This document shows positions 33,050 to 44,135 of a DNA stretch of 64,000 bases, piece by piece. The notes under the pieces were generated by a model. That model was not told the DNA's origin. It was given only the letters and a program-made list of their open reading frames with translations, and searched no databases. Each line of letters begins with the position of its first letter. The first letter of the stretch is position 1. The DNA is from Isoetes taiwanensis. Its lineage: Eukaryota; Streptophyta; Lycopodiopsida; Isoetales; Isoetaceae. The translations under genes and the position numbers were made by a program. The stretch spans positions 989,820 to 1,053,819 of the forward strand of contig JAJEKV010000158.1 of assembly GCA_021234155.1 (NCBI GenBank). The letters run 5' to 3'.

Positions 33050-35980
33050 ATGCTGGAGTCCAAAGCTTATGCCAATCAAGTGAGTAAACAAAAGATTGTG
33101 TCTAATCTAATGTTCTCATTCAAAAGGCAAGTTTGTCAAAAGGATTTGGAAGATAAAAGGGAAGTGCTAAATGATTTCTTGAAGCACAAAGAAATGAAGG
33201 ATGTCTTCACTGATCACTTGAAGGATTCGGAAGTCAAAAGCCATGTGATTGAGAGAACATTAGAGAATCTATTCAGGACTATAAAAGGATCTAGTAGTTT
33301 AGATTCTATGGCTGCAAGAAGAAGTGTACTTGCCATGTCTATTGGGAAGGAGACTTTAAATCAAGCTATTAGCAAGAGAAGTTTGGGAAAAGTTTTGGGA
33401 GTCCATCCCAAGGAAAAACGTAAAGAAGTGGAGTTTAATAAGGAGGGATGGGTATATTTTAGAAGGTCACGGAGGTTTGATTCAATTGACAAATATGTCA
33501 TTGAGCTGGTTCAAAGTTTTTGGGACACAAATACAAGAGTTTCCCCTAATGCAAAGGATGTGAAGGAGGAACATGCTACACATTATCTGGAGGATACTCA
33601 GGTGCAAATTATCTTTTGTTGATTTTTTGGTGATATGTGCATCATTTGTAGATGTAGTTGTTGTTGCAGCTTATGTAGATGTAGTTGGTGTTGCAGCTAA
33701 GGTTTGAAGTACAGTTCTTAATATGCAACTTAAACATTTCGAGCTGCTGCAGTTGGTGGCTGAGATTCAACTTAGGTTGTTAGTCTGCAGTTGGTGTTGC
33801 AGTTAGTGTTTGAGCTCCATTACATAGTTTCAGTTTGTGTTGCAGAGAGCATGTTAAATAGTTAGACTACAGTTAGTGTTTCAGCAAGTGTTCGAGTTAT
33901 GTCAGTGGTTGCAGTTTGTGATTATGTTTGTTGCAGTTACAGTTGGTGTTGCAGTTATGACCATTAGTTGCAGGTTGTATGTTTGTAGTTTGTGTTTCTG
34001 TTGTCATAGTGAGTTACAGTGGCAGTTTATAGTTGCAGTTAGAGTAGAGTTACATGTTCATGTGTACTTGTTATTTGACATGTTACTCACATATTTCTTG
34101 ATTATGTTTTGGCAAATGAGATGTTCATTAAATTCAAAGAGCAGCACCTAGAAATTACAATTGGCCAAAAGAGCATTTGAAAAACTAAAACCATGGTATG
34201 TAATGAAATTGAAGCAGTTCAATTCATGTTGTTGCATTCATCATGTGAGTGGCAGATGCTCTTGGATGGCTTAAATTCACTTAGAAATATGCATGTAGAA
34301 TGTTGCACTGTGCATGTGAGGTATGCCAATCTATAGGCCAATTATGTGCTGCCAAGACTAGAAGTATAAGTCAACCACTCGGCTCACGGCAATCCATATT
34401 GTGTCCTAAAGAAGAAAATCAAGAATTCCACAAGAAAGATTGCATTTATGGAGATTGAGCAAGTGTGGTGTGTCTCGGCTACTGTGTCCTCTAGAGTTGT
34501 CAGAAGAAGGATTTGTGAGTTGGGAGTACTGGGATTATGAGGAAGGAGGTAAGGATAAGTGGAAACCCAAGAAAGTACTCAGCGTCTATGGAGAAAACAA
34601 AAAAAAGATCTTATGCACACATTGATTGACAGATTGGCAAAGTTTCGAGGTGCACGACTTTAGACACAAATGGCAAAGCGATGCGGTTTAGGGATATGTT
34701 AGACAACCTCCCTTTTGGGGTTATTGTATCGTAGTAGACTTTCGAGAGAACTTCACAATTCATTCGGGATCAAGTTCAATCTGCGTCTTGGACAAGCAAA
34801 CAGGTCACCATTCTTGTACAAATCACATACTATTTGGAGCCTTCATCAGGTGATGTCATCAAGGATACCCATTACTATATATCTGATGATACAAAACATG
34901 ACACACTATTAATCCATGCATTTATGATGCATCACGAATTCATGAAAGAACAGGGCATACATCCAAAAAGCATTGGGTATTTTCAGATGGGGCGCATCCC
35001 AATTCAAAGCTGCGGCCATTCTATTTTGTAGGAAGGTATTCTCATGAGACACTCATTGAAATGATGTGGAATTTTTTTTCGGCTCCAATCACAGCAAGGG
35101 AGCATGATGGGAAGGGTGCAGAGTTGAAACGGTGGCTAAGGGGAGATGATGAAGAGATCATAGTCTGTAAAAGTAGAATGTGATCTGCTGATATTGTGAA
35201 TATAACCAGGGAGAATTTCACTGCTGTTGCTCCATCTTCAAGTGTGAACAAGAAACCAGTAAGAAGGTCGTTTTGGGAAGTGAAAATTGTGGATAGAAAA
35301 GAATGCATGGGGTCTTTGAGACTGTGGAGGACACGAGGAACATTCATTCTGTGCATGCATTTAACTTAGCATCTCGCAATTGCATATAAGCGTTTATCTT
35401 GTTTCTATGCATATTGCCTTGATGCACAAATGGCAGAAGTGTTTGAACAAGGAAATATGTAGATGATTGGGAGCTCGTAGTTGTTGAGCCAAGCAAGGCT
35501 ATAGGCTGATGAATACGAGTTGCGCAGATCTGAAAGAGCTCTATTTTACGGAGATCAGGTGTGTTGAGTGATTTTGGTAAGGGGAAGGAGATAACCCGTT
35601 GTCGCAGCTCAAAGGACAATGATGAGGACACTTTATTTTGGATATTATTGTGTAGGAAAAAGAGAAATATGTGGTTCAGGGCAGTTTTGAAGCCTATGGA
35701 ATTGGTTTTATAAAGGGAAGAAGTTTTAGAGGAACTTACTACAAAAAAAGTCCCAAGATCGCTTCACAGGTTACACTTTATGTTCTAACGAGCCAAAAGG
35801 CATTGTTTATGCTACCCAAGTTTGCTCAATAAGACTTGATATGGCACAAGCAAAACATAGGGTTAAAAGGAAACGAGGTTGTTTACAAACTTTGTGAAGT
35901 TAAGGGTGAAAAGATTTTAGACAATCTCACGGTGTGCTATCGGGCGAAGAGGATTAAATATTCGATTCTGTTGGAATGTA
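33050..35980 (+). pseudogene. Degenerate transposase-like gene (RNase H/DDE-type candidate)
   Basis: Coding signal starts at the ATG at 33050 (an open frame of about 190 codons; IDKYVIELVQSFWDTNTRVS, AKDVKEEHATHYLEDTQ). It crosses a likely intron (CAG|GT at 33601 to AG at 34120) and resumes with MFIKFKEQHLEITIG, then after a one-base shift AFEKLKPWYVMKLKQFNSCC and CIHHV (34170-34246). Later blocks in changing frames are FVSWEYWDYEEGGKDKWKPK (about 34510), DFRENF (34737), YISDDTKHD (34876), FSDGAHPN (34980), RYSHETLIEMMWNFF (about 35035), KGxHDGKGAELKRWLR (about 35095) and a C-terminal piece with AYGIGFIKGRSFRGTYY (about 35698). The series D...SDG...HDGxG resembles a family of uncharacterised, probably transposon-encoded proteins I recall from animal genomes (DFAEN, FISDDLKHD, FSDGC, HGKGxCDG). 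At least six frame changes make it non-functional. The transposase function is inference. Confidence 0.7.
33640..34050 (+). repeat. Irregular GTTGCAGTTxGTGTT repeats inside the likely intron
   Basis: About fifteen irregular copies of a GTTGCAG / GTTAGTGTT / GTTGGTGTTGCAG word, spaced 15-40 bp. There is no coding signal. It fills most of the interval between the two best exons of the transposase-like gene. The same vocabulary recurs in reverse complement at 43.15-43.3 kb. Confidence 0.7.
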
Positions 35981-37437
35981 GTTAGTGTTGCGGTTCTGTA
36001 CTTGAAGCTTTAAGTGAAACAAAGCGGATCGAAGGATGCGATTTATATTGTGTGCAACTATGATGTATATTGTTATTAAGTTGTTGATGTTTCTTCATTT
36101 GCATCATCAACAAACGATTTTTTTGGAAGTCAAATTTTGGACTTCTATTGTCTTTATTCTTTTCTTGAATAAAACAAATATCCACTGCTCACGGTTTGGA
36201 AATATCAGATTGGATGTGTATTTGTATTATCTTTGTTTTGATTTGGAAGGGCTCTAAGACAAAACTTCACGATACAAAACATGAACACTTATATTACAAA
36301 AGCAGTTGGAACAAATGGGATTGCATACATAAAGTCGTGCTCTAAATAGCATATATAGATCAAAAAGGCCAACCCAAAAGGCCATGCAACCAAATTAGGC
36401 AAATATATTTATAAAAGCACTTCATCACCCATCACTTCATACATGCACCACTCTGGCGGCAACGAGGGTTTTAGGCATCCCAGGAAGGAAGTGAAGTGAA
36501 CCCTAGAAAAAAAAAAAAACCAATGGTTATTCTTGGAGGTATATCCACAAGCCCTAACCCAAATGAAAGGGCTTCACATAAGGAATTAAAAAAATTATTT
36601 CTATTAATTGGGTTAATGTGGGGGCATGGGATGCCTTCTTGATGCATAGTTGTGTGTGTGTGTTGTCTTGGACCTATGCACAAATTTAGGTTGGATTGGT
36701 TGTTCATGGACCCACGGCACCCACTGGAATCCATGGCGACCATTCCTTTACCAAATTTCCATAGTTTTAAATGCCTATTGGAATTTGCCTTTTGGCACTA
36801 GTTAGATTATCTTATGACCAAATGCACTAGTTTAAGGCATCTTCAAATCATAGATACCGGATCGGGAATGTTTTCATCCACGTGGACCTTCTCCCGAGGC
36901 AGGAGGCTGGAACAGGCGGGGCAGGAACTGCTTGTCGAGGCGTGAATTTGAACCTTAATCCTTAAAATGGAGTTCCCAACTATTATACTTGTACTTTTTA
37001 CTTTTACTTTGTTTGTCAAATTTAGTTTATATGGAAATTATAAACCTTAAAAATAGCAACGCATCTTGGCGGTCAAAATTACAATCAAACACTAGAATCG
37101 GGAGAAACTAAATGATTTCAACCTCTAGACATGTAAATTTATGATTTTGACTTGTTTCCTTGTTAAAACTGTTGATTTCGACCTGTGTCTTGAAGAAAAA
37201 ACTCAGACGTCACTATCTTCCGCCATATCCACGACCGCCAATTTATTTTTAGTTTTATTTTCCGCTTTTAGGTCATTTGATAATCTTTGAAATTTAATTT
37301 TTTCTTTTCCCATGTTGGGAGCGTTATAACGGACGTCGGAACGGAGTTCCCAATGGCGTTCCATTAAGACAATTTGGGAGGCGTGGGGAGTTCGGGCGCC
37401 TCAAGCATGTTTCTTTTAACTATTGATGCTTCCATAG
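35981..37437. other. Intergenic, no recognisable gene
   Basis: AT-rich. A short (GT)n run lies at about 36648-36662 and an A run at about 36508-36520. I see no coding or RNA feature. Confidence 0.35.
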
Positions 37438-37626
37438 TTTTAGATTCGAATGTAAAGAATAAATTTATGTAGAACATTCTCTTGAACACTTGAACTATTG
37501 ATCATCACTTGAATATGGTCTACATAAGTTTCATATGGTCAAATTGTTTTACATCACATAAGTTTCTACATCACATAAGTTTTAGATTTGAATGTAAAGA
37601 ATAAATTTATGTAGAACATTCTCTTT
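37438..37626. repeat. Direct duplication, 142 bp period
   Basis: TTTTAGATTCGAATGTAAAG-AATAAATTTATGTAGAACATTCTCTT at 37438 recurs with two differences at 37580. A shorter repeat, ACATCACATAAGTTT, occurs twice between them (37552 and 37568). Confidence 0.85.
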
Positions 37627-38377
37627 ACGAAAAAATCTAGGTATGCTTGCATGGGCTCGGGTTCGGAGACAAGGACATTGATAGCACCTTTAACACTGGA
37701 TTTCTATATAATGCCATTTTTTCACACATTTTTTCGATCTTTCCACTCACTTCGGAGCTTCAAGGTTCCTTGTTCTTCCCATTCGGAGATCACTTTCGGT
37801 CCTCCAATTTCTTCGAGAGACATGGCGGGGATCATGATACGGCGGAAGGCGGCCAGAATCCTCCGGCCTTCCTCAGAACACTTCGGCAATGGGGCATGCA
37901 AATGACCTTTGTTGCTAAATTTTCATGCCGGGGAAGTCAATCCAGTCATTGAGCAAGGAGCTAAAAGTTTCTAAGAGTCCGGCCGATGGATTGGCGTGTT
38001 TTGCCTCATGAGGGAGCGCCTTGCAGATGACCATACAATCTGATGGACTTTATCTTTATGTGGAGCTGCGGATGCCCCCTCGATCACTAGCCAATATAAT
38101 AATCCCGGCTAGACTTAGTTTTTTTTTTTTTTTGGTTTAAGGTTTAGAGCTTGAGCTTGATTTTTTTAAAGCATCCACGATATGGTTTTCCTTCTATGTA
38201 ATCTGAAAGCAAAGAAACTTGTGTGAGATTTATGTGTAGCTTTTCACGTCAAGACAACCACGTGGTTTTCTGCTACTCTCTCTTTGGTACTTCCCATAGG
38301 CGATTGGTCTCCAGGTGGGCCGATAAAAATCATATTCTATTCTATTCTATTCTTAATATATATTGCCTTGAAAGCGT
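37627..38377. other. Intergenic with a GC-richer patch and (ATTCT)n
   Basis: 37650-37960 is GC-richer than its surroundings and open in two plus frames, but no family is recognisable. A (TATTC)n microsatellite lies at 38333-38353 and a T run at about 38119-38133. Confidence 0.35.
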
Positions 38378-40250
38378 TGTGTAATTTCTTATAATCAGAA
38401 GCATGTAATTTCTTTTGTCTGGATCTAGTAATGTGTTTACTTTGTGAATCATCTTTTACGCAAGTCCTACTTAAAAAATAAATCAGGAAATACAAAAACC
38501 AAAGTAGTTACAAATGTTGCACTTCAAACCCGAGAACAACAAGGCTGAGAGCAACAAACAAGCACATCTAATTGAAATGGACTTCACTATAGCGTGTTCT
38601 CCTTTCATGTTTCTAGTATAAATTTAGTCTAAATTTGATCTTCCCTGTGTTCTCCTTTCATGTTTCTTAAGCTTTTTCCTTTCTCCTTCTTTCCGACCCT
38701 CCCGCTTTTTTTTTTGATCGATTGATTTCCCTTTCTTTGCATCCACACATTGCTTTATCATTGCCAAATGAAGCCCGATTTTAACCTAAAACCCAAAACT
38801 GCCGCCATTTTCTCCATTGTTTTTGGCGCTTCAAAAGAAGATCAGCAATCTCGGCTTTCAAACTTGAAGGACATCTCGTCAAGACTCGACTTTTCATTCC
38901 CTTTGGCAATTTTCGGGATCTTACTCTTCAAAGCAAAATTAATGGAGCCTCTTTAGGCCGCATGCGCCAATATGGGATAATCACTTTCGAAAGATCCCAA
39001 TTTCCTTGGTGTTATGCCTTCAATTGATCTTTCTCTTTGGCATTCTGAGGCCTTATGGCGGTGTCCGGCCCCTCTTGTTGAAGTCAATTCAGTCTTTGCC
39101 GGGACAATATGCTTCAAAATGACACCTCAACTAGGATCTAAACTTCTTGTGCCGCAGGTATTCATTTAAACTCTCTATGGTTTTTGAAAATGAAATGTCT
39201 TTTCAGTGTTGTCATTCTCAAAAGTAAAACAAAGCAGGGATCAACATGGCCCAACCTTTGGTCTCCCTTGCTCTCTCTACGCAAAAAGGCCTTTAAATGC
39301 TTTACCATCTTATAAAACTTCTAGCGATTTCTTGCTCATGGGGTACATGTGGCCTATCTGAAGTCATCGGAGGGAAAATTTGATAGAGGAAGCGAGATAT
39401 AGGTTTGAAGTTGATTTATGGAGATGAGAGAATTCATGAACACGAGGTCAAAGTTCCCTCCCCATAATCAATGAATTACGTAGAACGAGATGATCGGAAA
39501 CAGAGATGAGGAGAATAAGCAAGGCAAGAAAGTTTAGAGGCAGTATATATACAAGAGAAGTTATGCAAATGATTTGTGTTTTGGTTTCCATGACTTCGAA
39601 CCATCATGAATTCAACACGAAGAGCAGTTAAATAAAATATAAGCGGATGTTCTACACTCCACGAGAATGTTAGTGATGCCCGCTGGCACTATCGCTACTC
39701 CTTGGTTGGTAGGGATTTTTGGATTAATAAGGGATAATAATCTATGGATGGCGACTCTATGTCATAGGAGCTGTGATTCATTCTACTCAATCCTATAACC
39801 AAGCATTCCAATCATGGCTTCATGATCCAAAGATCCTACACGTCACGATGATACATACATTGTGATATTGCCTCCTTTGAGATGCAATAGTATATATTTG
39901 GTTTTGCGGGTTTGTTAAGAAGAGATTTTTTTACTATTTGGACGAGATATGGGATTACCTCTTTGGAAAAGACCCTGGGTTCGCTCTAATCCTCTTACAG
40001 CAAAGCAGTTAACACAAAGTATAGGACTCACAGGAGCTTGACAAGACTTGGACGAGACCTAATATATGTGAAACTTTACATGCCAGTTCTTTGACGAGAA
40101 ACTTTGTGTAATTTCTTTTTGACGAAGCGTGTAATTTCTTTTCTCCAGGATCTATTAATGTATTTACTATGAATCATCTTTTACGCAAGTCCTACTTAAT
40201 CTGCACATCAAAATACAGCCAAACTAGTTACAAGCTGATGCACTTCAAAC
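38378..40250. repeat. Pair of about 150 bp direct repeats flanking 1.6 kb
   Basis: 38378-38529 and 40105-40250 share TGTGTAATTTCTT, GTAATTTCTTTT, GGATCTA-TAATGT-TTTACT, GAATCATCTTTTACGCAAGT followed by CCTACTTAA, and AGTTACAA-TG-TGCACTTCAAAC, in the same order and orientation. The 1.58 kb between holds short frames only (for example 38750-38956). They may be terminal repeats of an element or the duplicated 3' flank of a gene. Confidence 0.8.
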
Positions 40251-40575
40251 GGGCGGAGGCAATGTTGAACATCAAAAAGTACAAATCACAGTTCAAAAAG
40301 TACATCAATTTACATTATAAGATGGCAACAACATGATCTTTGATCAATCACCAACCATAATCAAACTTCATTATCAGAAATGTAAATGCAAATCGTAATT
40401 TGTCAAGAGTACTTAAACTTTAGGGATATCCATTGCCAACATGATTCTTCATCAACAGTGGATAGTTTCTTCTCAAACGTAGTCTTTCACATTCTCAACT
40501 GTGACCCATGAGAAGGTTTCAAATGCTCCGAGAAGAGTGCAACTACGGTAGATGGTGATAAGCGTTTGGGGTCAC

Positions 40576-41024
40576 TCATGCCTTGATATTCTTCTTAACC
40601 CAGCAGTATAACATGTCATCAATCAAAAGCGTATTTGTGTTCAGCCCATATTCCGCATCTGAGTCGTGGTAGACCTTGTTGAGATCTTCGGTAGGAATAG
40701 GCTTTTTGCTCACTTTAAATGATGTTATTTTTGTCCCGGAGTGCCAGTAAATAGCAACTTGTCTCTAAGACTCCTTGGAAAGGCATGCTTGAGGATTAAA
40801 TTTGCGACCACACTTTCGTCAATGTTATCGAGATAGCAACCACTGATACTCCACGCACCGTTTCCAAAAACTCAATGCTCTTGGATATGAAAACCAATAT
40901 CTTTGAGAGATTGAGATGCTTTGCCTCTGCACTTCATCTTGAAGGAAATTTCTTTGGGCAATAGTTCCCCTTTCTCAAGCTTGACTTGCACGAAATACTT
41001 CAAGCTCAAAATTAAAAGCTTCAT
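40576..41024 (-). pseudogene. NIF/FCP1-type (HAD) phosphatase-like relic
   Basis: From a minus-strand ATG at 41024 the translation reads MKLLILSLKYFVQVKLEKGE, later GCYLDNIDESVVANLILKHA, FPRSLRDKLLFTGTPG, and after a one-base shift KKPIPTEDLNKVYHDSDAE and NTNTLLIDDMLYCW, ending in TGA at 40576. The second half matches the NIF/FCP1 pattern 'kLLF...t...KpL..kdL.kvw...y...NTLLIDDspyk'. These are protein Ser/Thr phosphatases of the HAD superfamily. The N-terminal DxDGT-like catalytic motif is not recognisable, and there is an in-frame stop near 40875 and a frameshift near 40735. I call it a pseudogene. Confidence 0.6.
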
Positions 41025-42307
41025 AGGCGGTTTAAGCGCTTATTGATTCATAACATAGAGGGGCTATTTATGTATGTCCATACTTTTCTTTATAGTAGCC
41101 ACACTGCTCTCTTGTACTTCACAGCAAATTTAAATGTTAAAAACACGTTGATACTAAGTGGAATTAAAGGGGTGGAATTTCCTAAGTTACAATTGAATAT
41201 GATTCCTCTGATCTCAAGTTGACTTATTTGTTTCGAGTACGCCTATACTACCCTTCCTTCAACATACAATTCTTTTCATAGAATTTTTCAGTATTCTTCT
41301 TCTCAAATTATTTGCTTAAGGCCTGGTTAGTCCCTCTTCCTTACATGGGTGCTGAAGTCAACTTTGCTTTTCATACTAGGTGATGGTGCGATTATCCTTG
41401 GTTCTTGTTGTCCATATTATGGCCTCTCACATGTTCTTTATCTGCGAAACACTTTAAATGACAGGACTGAGTGCTTGTCCATTCTTTCATTTTCTATAAG
41501 CTACTGGTGGAGTGACATTGTGTGATCATGCATCTCTTCGAGATAGTATCGTTCCTCAACTTCAAAACATGCTTCACTCCTTGTATATTCAAAACTTCTT
41601 TACTTGGGCACTAGATCAAAACTGGTGGTTTCATAACACCTTTCTTTGTCGCAACACATGTCATTTTTAAACACATAAAACCTCAACTCATGCAGTGTTG
41701 CAGCTAACCCGACATTATTTTCGGTAATGACTAAACGTCTTTTTGTGTTCTTCTTTGGCATTCAAATCAACCTCAAACGTCTTGGCGACAGCTTGTTTTC
41801 CTTGGAGACATGGATGTGTTTAGATAAAAGCGGCTCATTACCGAAATCCTCCATTCCCCTATCTACTATCCCATGCATAAACACATTCCTCAACCGCCCA
41901 AGGTATGATCATTTCAAACTATCATAAATGTACAAACCAACCATGCAGGGCGCTACTATCACATTGTGTTCATTTTGCACTCTTGCCTAGTAGATTCGGG
42001 CCAAGTAGAATATCTATGTGGTGATATCTGTGCTCACCAATGAATCTCGCGACATTAGATACCTACACACTTGGGAACATGTGGTTTAAATAATTTAAAA
42101 AGAAAATGGGAGCTAAAGTGATAATGTTCAAACTACTGAAATACCGAGACAACAGGAACAATGCATGCACCGTTACGCAACAATGGCGTAGGTAGAAGCA
42201 TGCCATGTTTTCAATGATGCGTGACAAAAATGGGCCTTCGTTCAATTCAATCATCCTTATTATTACTCCGCCTTTAGCGCCACAGCCAGCGTGGAGGATC
42301 CAAATCA
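41025..42307. other. Intergenic, no recognisable feature
   Basis: AT-rich with short frames and no recognisable protein motif or repeat. Confidence 0.35.
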
Positions 42308-42904
42308 NNNNNNNNNNNNNNNNNNNNNNNNNNNNNNNNNNNNNNNNNNNNNNNNNNNNNNNNNNNNNNNNNNNNNNNNNNNNNNNNNNNNNNNNNNNNN
42401 NNNNNNNNNNNNNNNNNNNNNNNNNNNNNNNNNNNNNNNNNNNNNNNNNNNNNNNNNNNNNNNNNNNNNNNNNNNNNNNNNNNNNNNNNNNNNNNNNNNN
42501 NNNNNNNNNNNNNNNNNNNNNNNNNNNNNNNNNNNNNNNNNNNNNNNNNNNNNNNNNNNNNNNNNNNNNNNNNNNNNNNNNNNNNNNNNNNNNNNNNNNN
42601 NNNNNNNNNNNNNNNNNNNNNNNNNNNNNNNNNNNNNNNNNNNNNNNNNNNNNNNNNNNNNNNNNNNNNNNNNNNNNNNNNNNNNNNNNNNNNNNNNNNN
42701 NNNNNNNNNNNNNNNNNNNNNNNNNNNNNNNNNNNNNNNNNNNNNNNNNNNNNNNNNNNNNNNNNNNNNNNNNNNNNNNNNNNNNNNNNNNNNNNNNNNN
42801 NNNNNNNNNNNNNNNNNNNNNNNNNNNNNNNNNNNNNNNNNNNNNNNNNNNNNNNNNNNNNNNNNNNNNNNNNNNNNNNNNNNNNNNNNNNNNNNNNNNN
42901 NNNN
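42308..42904. other. Assembly gap (597 N)
   Basis: A run of N. The long open frames reported across it are artefacts of translating N. Confidence 1.
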
Positions 42905-43900
42905 GTAAGCATATTACTCTTTTTCTGTGGTGGTCAATGACAGCCTCAATGCCAACCCTTGCTATAGTGGGTGCGGTTGTACAATGCTTCATATCTTCGC
43001 CAATGTCACCCTCCGCGCTTGTTTACCGTTGCTGGGCCTGATTTGCCGGTTAAGTCATTGCACATGTCATTCATTGACCTGCTTTCCAATGCCAATCTTC
43101 AACCCCGGCTGACATTGCCGTAATTACGTATCCGATTAGACAAAATTGTATATACAAACTGCAACAACAATGGTGCTACTAAGTTTGCTGAAACCGCAAC
43201 TAATAGCTAACCTAAACTAAAACAAACTGGAAACTACCACCAACTGCAACTACTACCAACAAAAACATTCGGAATCGTAACTAAGACCAAGAATCGCATA
43301 TTCGAAGCTATAACTCCAACAAGAAGTTGTAAATCAACTCGCAAATTTATTAATTGGCTACCTCGCGAATCCCATATTTCGAATCGTAACTCAAAGTAAG
43401 CTAACCGAATCAGAATCAAAGTTCGAACACCAAACTAGAACTCCAACGTAGCTCTAACCGCCATAACTACACGATATAAACAACTTCTAACACTAACTAA
43501 AAATAAGACCGCATCAATTCAAAACTAACATCGCCACTCAAATGTCACGAGTCAGAATAAATGTCGTGCCCAAACTTATGTTCCACACAGTATAATAAAC
43601 TATGAACTATGGCAACCAACTTTATCTATACACTCATCAAACAAGAAAGATACATCTAAAATTACCAGGATTGTTACTGAAGCTGTTTCCTTGCTTATGT
43701 TAGATGTTTACGGGGAGCTGGTGTTTCGGAGAGATATGACCTTTAGGTAACGCCATTCTCCTCCTCTCATCAACGACGTGCCTTCAAGATCTATGACTCA
43801 TTCTTTTTAGTTCTTGAGGCTGGAAGATGCATGCTCATGTGCTGGTTAATCTGGTCACGCCTACTGCATCGTAATCGCTAAAGCACCTGAACCTCCGCCG
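42905..43900. repeat. AC-rich stretch containing antisense copies of the GTTGCAGTT-type repeats
   Basis: 43140-43270 reads CAAACTGCAACAACAATGG, CCACCAACTGCAACTACTAC and similar, the reverse complement of the GTTGCAGTTGGTGTTG vocabulary at 33.64-34.05 kb. The rest to 43500 is AAC-rich and irregular, and 43500-43900 shows nothing. Confidence 0.45.
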
Positions 43901-43901
43901 C

Positions 43902-44135
43902 CTAAAACTTTATCTCCTCTGCTGGAATATTTTCTTTGTATAGATCCATGAACCTTTTCTTCTCTTTGTAGAAGCTTGTATCCGTAACAAGTTTCAATTC
44001 TTCACTTTCTCGAATTCCTACATCTTTCTCAAAGATCTCAATGTCATCACCCTTTCTCCTCGAAGTTATACAAATCCTTATAGGTGATCCTCTCTCTTTG
44101 TCGTGGTCAATGCTTCCTTTATTCTTCCATGAACC
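43902..44135 (-). other. Exon-like minus-strand frame, 77 codons, ends in TAG
   Basis: A 234 bp open frame starts directly after a TTTATTTTTAG acceptor-like site (rc at 44136) and ends in TAG at 43902. It reads GSWKNKGSIDHDKERGSPIR, ICITSRRKGDDIEIFEKDVG, TSFYKEKKRFMDLYKENIPA. It is charged, protein-like and free of stops, but I recognise no family. It could be the last exon of an unknown gene or of a transposon; no upstream exon was found. Confidence 0.35.

Noticed and set aside
33050-33622. Reading the 191-codon frame as an independent intact small gene
   Set aside because: The frame ends just past a good splice donor and the following coding blocks continue the same protein family, so it is better explained as the first exon of the transposase-like gene. 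The apparent upstream start at 33047 is TTG; the first ATG is at 33050.
42063-43041. Long open frames on both strands (205-309 codons)
   Set aside because: They run through the N gap; the open length is an artefact.
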